Below are positions 1-9,066 of a DNA stretch of 35,433 nt, piece by piece. Every line of letters begins with the position of its first letter. Position 1 is the stretch's first letter. The notes beneath the pieces are model-generated. The model did no database searches. It saw only the letters and a list, made by a program, of their open reading frames with translations, and had not been told where the DNA came from. The stretch covers positions 1 through 35,433 of the forward strand of contig VBMR01000135.1 in the NCBI GenBank assembly GCA_005878325.1, in the 5' to 3' direction. Made by a program: the position numbers and the translations under genes. This DNA comes from Methanobacteriota archaeon. Its GTDB lineage: Archaea > Thermoplasmatota > Thermoplasmata > RBG-16-68-12.

Positions 1-1916
1 AAGGGCCGTCGGAAGTTCTGGGTCTTGAACACGATCACGTCGCACGGGGCGTTCTCGATCAGGTAGTCGATGTTGCTCCCGAACATGCGACGCCCCCCCT
101 CCGCCCGCTCCCCACGCCATCCCATCACCAGGAGGTTCACGGCCTCCTCTCGAATCGTGTCCAGGATGATCTCGTAGACCTTGTATCCAATCTTGACGAC
201 CGGGCGCGTGTCGACACCGACGTGTTCTCCGATCTTGGCGAGGCGCTGCAAGCCGCGAATCCGGTCGTCCACGAAGCGAAACCGGATCGCCTTCGGGGGC
301 AGGTTCCGCGGGATCTCGACGACGTGCAAGAGACTGAGCTCCCCCGAGCGCGCCCGTGCGATGCGGGCCCCCAGCTCGACGAGAGCCTCGTCCTGGAACT
401 CCCGCAGCGGGAGGAAGACCCGGTACCGCTCGAGCTCCACGCGGTCTTCCGCCGTCGTCAGGACATCCCGGACCTCCGTGGAGTGGGCGCTCGGAATCCG
501 GCCGCGGAAACCTCGCGGGGTCGAGAACCAGTGGTATGCGAGCCCGAGGCCGATCCAGGCGATGCCGAGGACCGCGGAGAGCTGGCCGGGGGGGAACGGC
601 ACCCCCTGTCGAGCCGGGAAGCTCCACAGGGTGGCTCCAACGGCCAGGTTCAGGGCGATCGCGAACATCGGGAGGGCGGGGACGAAGGGCATCCGGAATC
701 CCGGGCCGCTCCGCCGTTCCCGTCGACGAAGGGCGATGACCGATGCATGGGTGAAGGCGAAAAGGCCGAGGAAGGCCAGGGTGGAGAGGATCGCGACTGT
801 GGCGATCGAGAGGAACCCGAGGAAGGCGGATCCGATGAACGTGAAGGCGACCGCCGCGGGCGGGACCTCGCGTCCCCCGATTCGGGTGAACATCGAGGGA
901 AGGAGCCCGTCCCGGGCCATGCTGAACGAGGTCTTGATGGCGGCGGTCAGGTTCGAGTTCAGGGCGCCGTACATCGAGACGATCCCCAGGAGAAGGAAGG
1001 CCTCGCGGACGAACGGCTGACCGAGGAAATATCGGATCGCGGTGAGGACCATGTCCTCGGATCCGCCGCCGCACGCATCGCACGCGGGCCAGCCGACGAG
1101 CTTGGCCGTGGGGACGTTGCCCAGCGTCGCAACGAGGAAACCGGCGTAGACCAAAAACGAGATCCCGAGCGCAAGGAAGACGCCGCGGGGCACGTTCGCC
1201 TCGGGCCGTTTCGTCTGATCGGAGAGCTGGGCAACGACCTCGAATCCCTGGAAGGCCAGAAACAGGATCGCCGCACCGAGGACCAGCTGGAGGGGCGTTG
1301 CGCTCCCTCCGGGCGGGATGCCTCGCGGGGGTCCGGGCTCGGACGAAGACAGGATCCCAATGACGGCCAGGGCGACGACCAGCACCACCTTCGCAAGGGT
1401 GAGACGACCGAGCGTGGAGGTCCGAAGGTGGGCGTGCGCGAAGTGCAGGACCGCGGACAGGCCGAGGACCGACAATGCCACGAGGATCACTGCGAGCGGA
1501 TTGGGCCCGAAGAAGGACGCCTCGTTGGACGGTTGGACGAGTTCGATGAGGAAGACACCGAGGCCGAGCGCGCAAAGCGCGGAGGCCGCCATGTGACCTC
1601 CCCACGAAAGCCACCCGCTCAGGAAGGCGCTGGGGTCCGGGAGGGCGCTCCGGACCCACACGTAGGCGCCTCCGGACGCATCCGGGCGACCCGCTCCGAG
1701 TTCCGCATAGCCGGCGGCCGCGAGCGCCGCAATCACGGCGGCGAGGGCCAGGCTCGCGAGGACGGAGGGACCCGCGACCGCGTACGTCGCGCCAACGAGC
1801 AGGAAAATCGCGGCCCCGACCATGGCGCCCATCGCGGACATCGTGATATCGAACAGGCCGAGATCGCGGGTCACCCGCACGCGGACGGAACCCGAGTCGA
1901 CGGCGGCGCGGGCCAC
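1..1916 (-). CDS. APC-family amino-acid permease fused to a C-terminal universal stress protein domain (partial, 3' end outside window)
   Basis: The reverse strand is open from a GTG at 1916 to the window edge, so the stop lies outside. The N-terminal part begins with a glycine-rich first helix (DITMSAMGAMVGAAIF) typical of amino acid-polyamine-organocation transporters, followed by many hydrophobic segments covering roughly residues 20-480. The last ~150 residues are soluble and end in a nucleotide-binding signature of UspA domains (GWRGERAEGG, then FGSNIDYLI and ENAPCDVIVF). The family imports or exchanges amino acids or amines; the Usp domain may bind ATP or a nucleotide second messenger and regulate transport (inference). 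An in-frame TAG lies upstream of the GTG, limiting the start. Substrate cannot be deduced. Downstream GTG codons a few residues in are alternative starts. Confidence 0.85.
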   Translation of the reverse strand, partial: MARAAVDSGSVRVRVTRDLGLFDITMSAMGAMVGAAIFLLVGATYAVAGPSVLASLALAAVIAALAAAGYAELGAGRPDASGGAYVWVRSALPDPSAFLSGWLSWGGHMAASALCALGLGVFLIELVQPSNEASFFGPNPLAVILVALSVLGLSAVLHFAHAHLRTSTLGRLTLAKVVLVVALAVIGILSSSEPGPPRGIPPGGSATPLQLVLGAAILFLAFQGFEVVAQLSDQTKRPEANVPRGVFLALGISFLVYAGFLVATLGNVPTAKLVGWPACDACGGGSEDMVLTAIRYFLGQPFVREAFLLLGIVSMYGALNSNLTAAIKTSFSMARDGLLPSMFTRIGGREVPPAAVAFTFIGSAFLGFLSIATVAILSTLAFLGLFAFTHASVIALRRRERRSGPGFRMPFVPALPMFAIALNLAVGATLWSFPARQGVPFPPGQLSAVLGIAWIGLGLAYHWFSTPRGFRGRIPSAHSTEVRDVLTTAEDRVELERYRVFLPLREFQDEALVELGARIARARSGELSLLHVVEIPRNLPPKAIRFRFVDDRIRGLQRLAKIGEHVGVDTRPVVKIGYKVYEIILDTIREEAVNLLVMGWRGERAEGGRRMFGSNIDYLIENAPCDVIVFKTQNFRRP

Positions 1917-2008
1917 GGGGGGCGGAGACGACCCCGTCTACTTGAGCCTATGGAGAAACACGGCTCTGGATCGGTGCGATGCGCGCGGAAAGGACCGAGA
2001 AAGAAGTG

Positions 2009-2542
2009 TCACGCCTCGGACGACGAGGCGGTCTTGGCGATCCGCTCGCCGAGGGTTCGGAAGATCAGCTCTACGTTCTGCCCCGTCTTCGCGGAGGCGT
2101 AGAAGTACGGAGCGTCGAACGCCTCGGTCGCTTGCTTCACCTGTTCCTCCCCGAACGCGGCCTGGTCTTTCAGGTCCATCTTGTTCACCGCGAACGTCAC
2201 CGGAATTTCCCCGACGGTCCGGAAGACAGATTCCACCCACGAGTCGAGGTCTTCCAGGGTGTCGTAGCGCGTGAGGTCCGCGACCGCGAGGATCCCCTGT
2301 GCCCCGTGGAAGTATGCTTCCCGGAGCAGCTCGCGAAAGCCTTTCGAGCCCATGATGTCCCAGATCGTCATGTCCATCTGGATCCCTTCGCCGCCCTTCG
2401 ACGGGAGGGTGAGTTCCTTCTTCGACACCTTCGCTCCGAGCGTCACGATGTACCGATCGTCGTACTCGTTCAGGACGTACCGCTTGATGAGGGAAGTCTT
2501 CCCCACGGCGTGCTCGCCGACGAGGCAGACCTTCACTTTCAT
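2009..2542 (-). CDS. Ras-like small GTPase
   Basis: A compact single-domain P-loop GTPase of about 177 residues. Visible motifs are the P-loop GEHAVGKTS (G1), WDIMGSKG at the G3 position, NKMD (G4) and SAK (G5). The G3 motif has serine where Ras/Rab proteins have the catalytic glutamine, so intrinsic hydrolysis may be slow or need a partner. No C-terminal cysteine for lipid attachment is visible. I start at the ATG (2542) giving MKVKVCLVG, because the first beta strand begins at once; in-frame ATGs up to 2563 are alternatives. The gene is divergent from the A24 peptidase, with two A/T-rich boxes between them. Archaeal Ras-like GTPases of this kind mostly have no assigned role. Confidence 0.85.
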   Translation of the reverse strand: MKVKVCLVGEHAVGKTSLIKRYVLNEYDDRYIVTLGAKVSKKELTLPSKGGEGIQMDMTIWDIMGSKGFRELLREAYFHGAQGILAVADLTRYDTLEDLDSWVESVFRTVGEIPVTFAVNKMDLKDQAAFGEEQVKQATEAFDAPYFYASAKTGQNVELIFRTLGERIAKTASSSEA

Positions 2543-2601
2543 TCGACGTGGTTCCATCATCACGACCCGGCGGGGAGGCGGGCCGAAAACCTTCCCATTC
2601 G

Positions 2602-2629
2602 CGCTATTTCCTAGGGGCTATTTAGCCGT
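2602..2629 (-). promoter_or_regulatory. Candidate TATA boxes for the small GTPase gene
   Basis: Two A/T-rich boxes in GC-rich surroundings, read on the reverse strand as GGAAATAGC and GCTAAATAGCC, lie 60-85 bases before the ATG at 2542. They would give a short leader. Which one is used cannot be decided by eye. Confidence 0.4.
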
Positions 2630-2681
2630 TGCCGCGTGGCCTCCGATCTTCGACAACGAGGCGAGCGTCCTCTAGCACGGT

Positions 2682-2692
2682 TGAAATAACGT
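2682..2692 (+). promoter_or_regulatory. TATA-like box for the A24 peptidase gene
   Basis: The stretch TTGAAATAAC lies about 25 bases before the GTG at 2710. This is the spacing expected for a leaderless archaeal transcript and supports that start. Confidence 0.45.
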
Positions 2693-2709
2693 CGCCTCGA
2701 TGCCGCGAC

Positions 2710-3633
2710 GTGGACGCGTTCGCGGCCCTCCGCTTCGCGATCGGCGGCGGGTTCCTCCTCGCGGCCGCCAGTTCCGACCTCCGCGCGCGGAAGGTCTCGG
2801 ATCGGTGGTGGATCGCCCTCGGATCGATTGGCTTGGTCCTCCTCGCGGTCCAATTGGACGTGGAACGGGCGGACGCCGCGGCCGCCGCACTCCTTGGATC
2901 CGCCGCCCTCCTCTTCTACGCAATATTTTTCGGAGATCCCCTGCTGGACCAGGACGGCTTCCACCTTCGGCCTCTCCGGATCGGGCTGTTCCTCGCCGCA
3001 GGTGCGCTCTTCGTATTCCCCGCGGCGCTTCATGCCGCGCTCGGCGAGGGCCTGCCGCGAGAGACCCTCGACCTCTACTCGTTGCCGGCGATGGTGGTCA
3101 TCTACCAGGGCTTCTACTGGGCGCGCCTCCTCCACGGCGGGGCGGATGCGAAAGGGTTGATTGCCCTCAGCCTCCTCGTGCCGACCTACCCGGAGGCGAG
3201 TCCCTTCCCCCTTTTAGCCGCGGGTCCGAGAGCGGAGGGCCTGTTCCGGTCCGTCTTCCCCTTCTCCCTCGTCGTCTGGGTGGATGCGCTCGTCTTGTTC
3301 CTCGCGATCCCGCTGGGGCTCGTCCTCGCGAATACGATCCGGGGGGATTTCGCCCTGCCCCAGGCTTTCCTGGGCTACCGCGCCCGTGTGGATGCGTTCC
3401 CGCGGTTTGTCTGGCTGATGGAGAAGATCGATGACCGGGGCCAGCACGTCTTGGTGTTGTTCCCGAAACGGGGGACGAAAGTCGAGGAAAACCTGTCTCG
3501 TCTTCGTGCGGCCGGGATCGAGCGCGTGTGGGTCACGCCGCAGATCCCGTTCATGGTGCTGATCCTCGGCGGGTTCGTGCTCGCCTTCCTCGGAGGGAAC
3601 CTATTGCTCGCGATCCTTCGTCCCGGTGCCTAG
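2710..3633 (+). CDS. A24-type prepilin/preflagellin peptidase-like membrane protein
   Basis: A polytopic membrane protein of 307 residues with the two aspartate motifs of type IV prepilin/preflagellin peptidases (FlaK, EppA, PibD group): Asp23 in SSDLRARKVSD at the end of the first helix, and Asp146 in GGADAKGL. These enzymes cleave short signal peptides of archaellins and pilins at the inner face of the membrane. After the catalytic part, a soluble stretch near residues 230-280 (GQHVLVLFPKRG) and a last membrane helix follow, as in the longer archaeal members. The GTG at 2710 is preferred because the first helix follows directly and a TATA-like box sits ~25 bases upstream; an open frame back to a TTG at 2629 reads as non-coding Arg/Ser-rich sequence. 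No pilin genes are nearby. Confidence 0.85.
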   Translation: MDAFAALRFAIGGGFLLAAASSDLRARKVSDRWWIALGSIGLVLLAVQLDVERADAAAAALLGSAALLFYAIFFGDPLLDQDGFHLRPLRIGLFLAAGALFVFPAALHAALGEGLPRETLDLYSLPAMVVIYQGFYWARLLHGGADAKGLIALSLLVPTYPEASPFPLLAAGPRAEGLFRSVFPFSLVVWVDALVLFLAIPLGLVLANTIRGDFALPQAFLGYRARVDAFPRFVWLMEKIDDRGQHVLVLFPKRGTKVEENLSRLRAAGIERVWVTPQIPFMVLILGGFVLAFLGGNLLLAILRPGA

Positions 3634-3649
3634 GATCGAGGGACGAAAT

Positions 3650-3660
3650 CCTGAAATAGC
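3650..3660 (+). promoter_or_regulatory. TATA-like box for 5S rRNA
   Basis: CTGAAATAGC lies about 30 bases before the probable 5' end of the 5S rRNA, suggesting the gene has its own promoter. Confidence 0.4.
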
Positions 3661-3683
3661 GGCCTCTCCCTCCGCGGGCCAAG

Positions 3684-3814
3684 CAGTGGTTTGACGGCCA
3701 AAGCGGCGGGGATACACCCGGTCCCATCCCGAACCCGGAAGTTAAGCCCGCCCACGTTCCCTGCGGTACTACGGTGCGCGAGCCCGTGGGAAGCCTGCCC
3801 TCCTTCGAGGAGGG
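3684..3814 (+). rRNA. rrf: 5S ribosomal RNA, single unlinked gene
   Basis: The core is recognisable as archaeal 5S rRNA: a GACGGCC 5' segment, then AGCGGCGGGG, CCCATCCCGAACCCGGAAG, TTAAGCCCGCC, GGTACT and GGTGCGCGAGCC followed by GTGGGAAG. No 16S or 23S sequence is next to it, as known for Thermoplasma relatives whose rRNA genes are unlinked. The ends are estimated. A terminal helix could form between 3679-3684 and 3814-3819 (CCAAGC with GCTTGG), while an overlapping strong hairpin at 3797-3815 (seven base pairs closed by TTCGA) may be the 3' processing or termination signal. Confidence 0.92.
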
Positions 3815-3820
3815 CTTGGG

Positions 3821-3917
3821 TCGGCGACCTAGGTACGCTAGCCGTCCATCCTTGTGGTGGACGACGAAACGTGCCGTTCTAACGGCCGCCGCTCCATGGA
3901 ACGCTGTCAGCCACTCG
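3821..3917. other. Non-coding stretch after 5S rRNA with two small inverted repeats
   Basis: Between the 5S gene and the stop of the large surface-protein gene there is no supported reading frame. It contains a 6-bp stem (3843-3848 with 3858-3863) and a 5-bp stem with a 2-base loop (3874-3878 with 3881-3885). A T-run at 3921-3929 could help end transcription of the 5S unit. Confidence 0.3.
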
Positions 3918-6900
3918 CTATTCCTTTTTCCGGCCCGCCCGAAGCTTCAGGCCGATGATGAGGAGGGGGACGACCGCGACGAACATCATGTCGGACAGTT
4001 CCGGGATCGAGACGATCACGGACGAGTTGCCCCCGACGAGTGCGTACCCGCCGGTCGTCGTGTAGTTCAGGAAGGCCCAGTTCACCAGGACGGAACCCGT
4101 GAAGGTCGGGTCCACCAGGGCGGTGAGGGTCAGGCTGTGCGCGCCCGGTGCGACGCTGGTCAGGTTCCAGTAGAAGGTCCGTCCATTCGTCCAGGTCGGC
4201 GCGAGGCTCGCGCTCTGATACGTCATGCCGCTCGGCAGGCTGTCCTGGATCGTGACCGTACCAGCCGCGGCGGAGCCGGTGTTGTTGTAGTAGACCGTGA
4301 AGGTCACGACATCGCCAGGCCGGGCGGAACCGGGTGTCGCGGTCTTCATGATCGTGATGGTCGGGCGGGACACGGTCGTGTTCGCCCAGGCCGTGGATCC
4401 GGGTAGCGACCGTCGGACCTGGTCCACGTAGTTCAGGGTCACGACGTTGCCGAGGAGCTGACCGTCCGTCGTCGCGGCGGTCACCGCGACGGTGATCGTG
4501 AAGGAGTGGGCCCCCGGGGTCACGTCCGCGAAGATCCAACCGTACGTGGAACCGGAGACGGAGTTGTACGGGGCACTCGAGGCCGTGTACGCGACGCCAC
4601 TCGGCAGAGTGTCGTTCACCCAAACCCTGTTCGCATTCCCCGTGTTCGTGTTGTTGTAGTAGACCATATAGAGGATCGATTGGCCGGGAGCCGCGATGGA
4701 TCGGCTCGCCGTCTTCGCCACCGCGATCGTGGGCCGATGCCGATCGTTCGCCTGTCCTGACGAGGGAAGGGTCGATATGTAGAAGTCCGCCGCATCGTTG
4801 TTCGTGTCCATCGGGACGCCGGTCACGGGGTCCTTGAAGCGTGCCCACGTCTGTCCCGTGTTTACGTTCTGCGCATAGGTCGTCTGATCGATGATCGTCG
4901 TCCCCTGCCGCAGTCGGAGGACGCCGTTGCCGTTCGGCAGCGAGGCTGCCGCCAGGGACGCCCGGAGGTATTCGGTCCCGGAGCCGAACGCGCCGAGGAC
5001 CTGCGTCGTGAAGGTGAAAATCACGATCGAGCGCCCTCCCCGGACGAGGACCAGGTTCCAGCCGCCCAGAGGGATCGCGCTCGCCGTCGGGTTCGCGATT
5101 TCGATCCACTCCGGATTCGGTTGCGGGCTGACCTCGTTGAGGACGGCGTTAGTCGCCGCTCGGGCCCCGACGGCGAAGCGGGCTACGGCCGCATCCGGCA
5201 ACGCCACATCGTACCCGAGGCGCCAGTCCGATGCAACGTACACGACCCCGTAACCGGATTGGAGACCCAGGGTCGTGGCGTTGATCGCGAATTCGAGGCG
5301 ATGGGCGTCCAACCCGAAGGGGACGCCCTGGACGAAGTTCCATGGCACCGCTTGACCGGGGGCGAACGCATAGAGGCCGCTCGAGTTGACGACCCCATTC
5401 CGTCCGATGACGGCGATGGCATAATCGAACCCGTAGAGCTGCCCGGACACGTCGGACCACTCCCCGGTCGCCGGTCCCGTCCGGGTGGTCCACTTGCCCG
5501 TCCCCGTCCACATCGTGTCCCGTCTGATCGTCCGTCGTGTTGTCGTTGTTGAAGTCGCGCTCGAGGCCCGATCGGAGAGTCGTCTCGACCCAGTCGGGGA
5601 CCGTATCGAGGTCCGTGTCGGCCGCGGACACATACGTTCGGGACCGCGAGGTGGGGATGTCCTGGCCTCCGAGGATTCGGCCGTCGACTCGGACGTATCC
5701 GGTGAAATTCGTTCCCACATCGACCGCGGTCGCAAGGATGTCGACGTTGGCGTTGTACTCCAGCGCACCCGTCCGGTTCGTCACGTCGCCGAGGAAGTCC
5801 TGGCCGTAGGTCCGGCCTTGCCAGTCTCCAAACGCGCCGTCGATCTGGAGGCTCGTTGGCGCCGAAGCGAGATACACGAGCCCGATCTCGGGCGATCGGA
5901 AGCTCGCGGTTCCGTTGGAGGCGAGCCCGTCGACCGATAGGCCGAAGGTCGAGGTGGCGGTCATGTTGGTCCAGGAGGCTTCGACCCACAGAATCGTCGG
6001 AGAGGAGATATCGCGGTCGACCGGGAGGCTGGCGGTCGTCCCCGTCATGGGCACCGTCGAGAGAAGGGCATCGGCCGGATCGAAGTTTCCGCTTCCGTCA
6101 TCTCGATACACGGACAGGTCGACGGGGTCGGTGGAACTTCCAAGCCGTGTCACGTTCAGGGCCGTGGCATGCGGGATCCCTCCGAGCGGATCGAGCGTCA
6201 CCCGGAGGATCGCGGTTCGGCCCGTCACCACATCCGGGGCAACGGTAGCCTGTTCGACGATGAGCGTCGGGAGGGAGGCCCGCACCGATCCATCGGCCGG
6301 GTCGCGGTTGCCCAAGTTGTCGGCCGCATAGGTGAGGATCCGCGCGTTCGCAGGATCGGCCACCGTCATTCGCAACTCGAGATCTTGATTGCTGAACGCG
6401 GCATCGGCGGAACCACCTGGAATGAACCGAGACCAGTCGTTCGATCGCGGGCCGCGGGACGCGTCGAATTCCAACGCGAGCACGCCGTGCTCGATCGAAC
6501 CGAGCTGGGACCATCCGAACACTTCGACCGCGGAGTCGGCGCCAAGGTCCCCGATCGGATAGCCGGTCAAGCGGTTCGCGTCCTGGTCGACGAAGACGAA
6601 GACGCTATCCGTCTCGTTCGGAGAGGCGCCGTCGAACAGGAGGCCCTGAACTCTCGCGTTCACGAACAGATCGTGGCCCTGCGTCGCGACCTTCGTCGCG
6701 AGGAGGTTCACTGCGGGGTTCTGGATCTGGTCGATGGGCGAGTCCGCGTACGCGGGGATCGCCGCCCAGTCGCTGAAGTCGCCATCGATTCGAATCAGGG
6801 CAGAGGGACCCGCGGGGGACGGGGAGAGGATGCTCGCGAGGATTGGGACGATGAGCATCAAGGCGACGACCGCCGCGATGCCCGTGACGGATCGGGACCA

Positions 6901-8286
6901 GTGGGGCTGGGCCGGGATCCGGGGCGCCGCGGGGCCACTCCGTCGTCCGTTCGTGAACCCGTTTCCGTTGACGAGTCCATTTGTCGCCCCGCGACCGAAT
7001 GTGAGGCCGTTCACGCGACCTTCTGATACGCCATTGACCCGGCCGTTCGTGCGGCCGTTCACGTGGCCATTCGTCCGGCCATTGACCCGACCGTTGGTGC
7101 GGCCGTTGGTGTATCCTACGGTACCGAGGCCAGGGGTCCCAAGGCCGCTCGAACGGAGACCGGTCGCCCCCGATCGGAGGGACCCTTCCTCCGCCCGGGC
7201 CAATTGCTCCGCCCGGTCACGGCTCGCGCGTGCCTCGTCCGTCCGGCCCAAGCGCTCGAGGATTTCCGCCTTCGTCTGCCAGGCCACGACCAGGCTCCCG
7301 TCCGCCTTGAGCAGAGAGTCGTAGTGGGCGAGCGCGTCGAGGAGGCGGGGATCCAGCTTCGCCGAGGGCGCGGGGGATGAAGTCGCCGCGGGCTGCTTCC
7401 ACCGCGGCGGGAGGACGGAGGCATCCCCGGTCGTCCGCAGGAGGTTCTGGACCTCCAACCGGTACTCCTCGTCCCGCGCGGGGTTCAGTTCCGCCGCCTT
7501 GGCGAGGGACTCGACGGCCTCCTTCGGGCGGCCCAACTTCTCGAGCACCTTCGCGCGGTTCGCCCAGGCCCGTTCGAGCGACGCATCGGCTTCGAGGAGG
7601 CGGTCGAAATGGTCCAGCTCTTCCCGGAGGCGGTCCGCCTCTGCGATCGGCGAAACCGGTTCGGCCATCCGCTGCCACCGGGTAAGGAAGTCTTTCACGA
7701 CGGACTTGCCCGCGGGGGTCACCTCGGGCCGTTCCGCGATCGGGCTCCCGCAAATCGCGCATTCCGACTCGTCGGAGAAGAGGTACGCTCCACACCGCGG
7801 ACAGAAGGGCGCGGAGTCATCGAGAGAGGCGTCGAGTCCGGGCAGGAGGGCCAACTCCTCGGCCGTGTATCGTCGATGACAGATCCCGCAGGTCGTCGCG
7901 TCCTTCGTCATCGCAGCGCCGCAGGTCTGACAAATGCGCGGGGGTTGGTCCGCCTCCTTCAGGAACTGATCAAGGCCCTCCGAGAGATCGTCCTCCGGAG
8001 ACGCGTCGAACTCGACACCGCAGAAGGGGCACGCTCCCGCCTCCGTCCCGACGAAGGAGCCGCATTTCGGACACAGGAACAGATGATTCGACTCCTCGCC
8101 CGCTCGGCCGAGGAGTCCGAGGATGGACTCGATGTCCTGCGGGGTCAGGCCCTCGACCGACGCGAGCTGTTCCCGCGTCGCGGACCGCAGCGCCTCATAG
8201 GTCGGAAAGCGTTCCGCGATCCGACGGGCCCGCCCGAGATCGGAGCCGGGAATCGAACTCAGCCATTCGAGATAGCTCTCGTCCAT
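3918..8286 (-). CDS. Giant membrane-anchored surface protein: HhH, three zinc ribbons, TPR, Asn-Gly repeats, one TM, multidomain ectodomain (apparent frameshift)
   Basis: One protein of about 1455 residues once an apparent one-base frameshift near 5460-5500 is bridged. In order: a helix-hairpin-helix-like start (1-62); three CxxC...CxxC zinc ribbons (Cys72/75/86/89, 119/122/133/136, 162/165/176/179); TPR-like helices (~205-360); a (T/V)NGR repeat linker (~389-447); one membrane segment (~465-486); and an ectodomain. The ectodomain has repeated sugar-binding-like beta domains, a Ca-binding-like Asp/Asn-rich stretch (DTDLDTVPDW, DVDGDGQVD), a lamin-tail-like domain (EWIEIANP) and two DUF11-type repeats. 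The C-terminus is IPELSD, a hydrophobic helix and GRKKE, resembling an archaeosortase-type sorting tail. The ATG at 8286 has a TATA-like box 27 bases upstream. The topology predicts a cytoplasmic zinc-ribbon/TPR part and an outside part. Function unknown. Confidence 0.8.
5461..5500 (-). other. Apparent +1 frameshift site inside the giant surface-protein gene
   Basis: The upstream frame reads sensibly through DVDGDGQVDHPDGTG and then becomes Arg-rich nonsense that continues open to 5149. The downstream frame becomes sensible from GPATGEWSDVSG and continues to the stop at 3918. The switch falls in a short GGGACCGG-type stretch. It may be a sequencing error, a real mutation or recoding; the sequence alone cannot distinguish these. 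Confidence 0.7.
6945..7120 (-). repeat. Asn-Gly-Arg codon repeat tract (TNGR/VNGR) in the giant surface protein
   Basis: About 58 residues made of imperfect units such as TNGRVNG, TNGHVNG and VNGLTFG, just inside the predicted membrane segment. Composition is Asn, Gly, Arg, Val and Thr, with no predicted fold. It is probably a flexible, positively charged linker. Confidence 0.8.
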
Positions 8287-8307
8287 CGTTGAGAGCGGGT
8301 CCGTTTG

Positions 8308-8317
8308 CTACCTAAAG
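8308..8317 (-). promoter_or_regulatory. TATA-like box for the giant surface-protein gene
   Basis: Reverse-strand GCTTTAGGTA lies about 27 bases before the ATG at 8286, the spacing of a leaderless archaeal promoter. A near-palindrome GCGCTATAGTGC lies just upstream (8321-8332). Confidence 0.45.
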
Positions 8318-8369
8318 CGCGCGCTATAGTGCGTATCACGCCGTCTAGTCATTTCCTTAACATGACGGG

Positions 8370-9065
8370 CTAGCCGGACCGCATCCATGCGGTCGCATAC
8401 GGGTCGATCGGGACCTCCAGCAAGACCCGTCGGGGGCCCGACCCAAACCGCAGGAGGAGGGTCCTCTCATCCTTCCGGAGGAGCTCGGGAGAGAGCCCCT
8501 CCTCGGAGAGCCGACGGATGAGGGCCTCCCCGAAGGCGGCGACGCGGGCTCCGTTCGCCTCCCGTTTGCGGACCAACAGGTCCGTCGGATTGACGCGGCG
8601 AAATCGGCCGTCCTCATCCAAGCTCAGGACGCCGAACTCGGACAGTTCGATCGCGATCTTGCTGACGGATTGCCTCGTGAGGTGGACGCGCTCCGAGAGC
8701 TCCTGCAGGGAAATCCCCGGCGAGGCGAACGATGCGGCGAGCACCGCAGCCCGACCCGTGCCGGCCAATGCGGAGAAGAGGGCCGCATCCGCGAGGTCGA
8801 TCAGGCCGACGGGGAACACACGGGCTCGTTCCATCTGCAGGAATCCCTTCTCGACGAGGTCCCAGGCATGCCAGCGGACGGTGGCCTGGGACATCGACAG
8901 GTCCCGGCCGACGTCGCCGACGCGCGCGCACGGCCGAAGGCAGAGATATCGGAACACCTGGCGGCGCCGGGCATTCGCGAGGCTGGGGCCCTGGGTCTCG
9001 AGATCCGCGTCGACCGCCTCCCCGGAAACGGCCTTCTCCAAGGCGCGTCCGATCCCGCGGCCCAC
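8370..9065 (-). CDS. Double winged-helix transcriptional regulator
   Basis: A 231-residue protein with two helix-turn-helix segments, one near residues 45-75 (MSQATVRWHAWDLVEKG) and one near 117-157 (LQELSERVHLTRQSVSKIAIELSEFG followed by a short wing). This resembles the archaeal ArsR/MarR-like proteins with tandem winged helices. It starts with GTG one base after the TGA of the KaiC-like ATPase gene, so the two are very likely co-transcribed and co-translated. The C-terminal ~70 residues form a separate small domain of unknown type. Its target is unknown; the tight pairing suggests that it works with the ATPase. Confidence 0.8.
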   Translation of the reverse strand: MGRGIGRALEKAVSGEAVDADLETQGPSLANARRRQVFRYLCLRPCARVGDVGRDLSMSQATVRWHAWDLVEKGFLQMERARVFPVGLIDLADAALFSALAGTGRAAVLAASFASPGISLQELSERVHLTRQSVSKIAIELSEFGVLSLDEDGRFRRVNPTDLLVRKREANGARVAAFGEALIRRLSEEGLSPELLRKDERTLLLRFGSGPRRVLLEVPIDPYATAWMRSG

Positions 9066-9066
9066 G

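Noticed and set aside
222..2102. Long forward open frame (626 codons) over the permease gene
   Set aside because: Arg/Gly/Asp-rich, no domain logic; it is the antisense of a clear membrane transporter, open only because of high GC.
6945..7120. Tandem repeat suspected as CRISPR-like array
   Set aside because: The periodicity is short and codon-based (NGR units) inside one reading frame, with no spacers.
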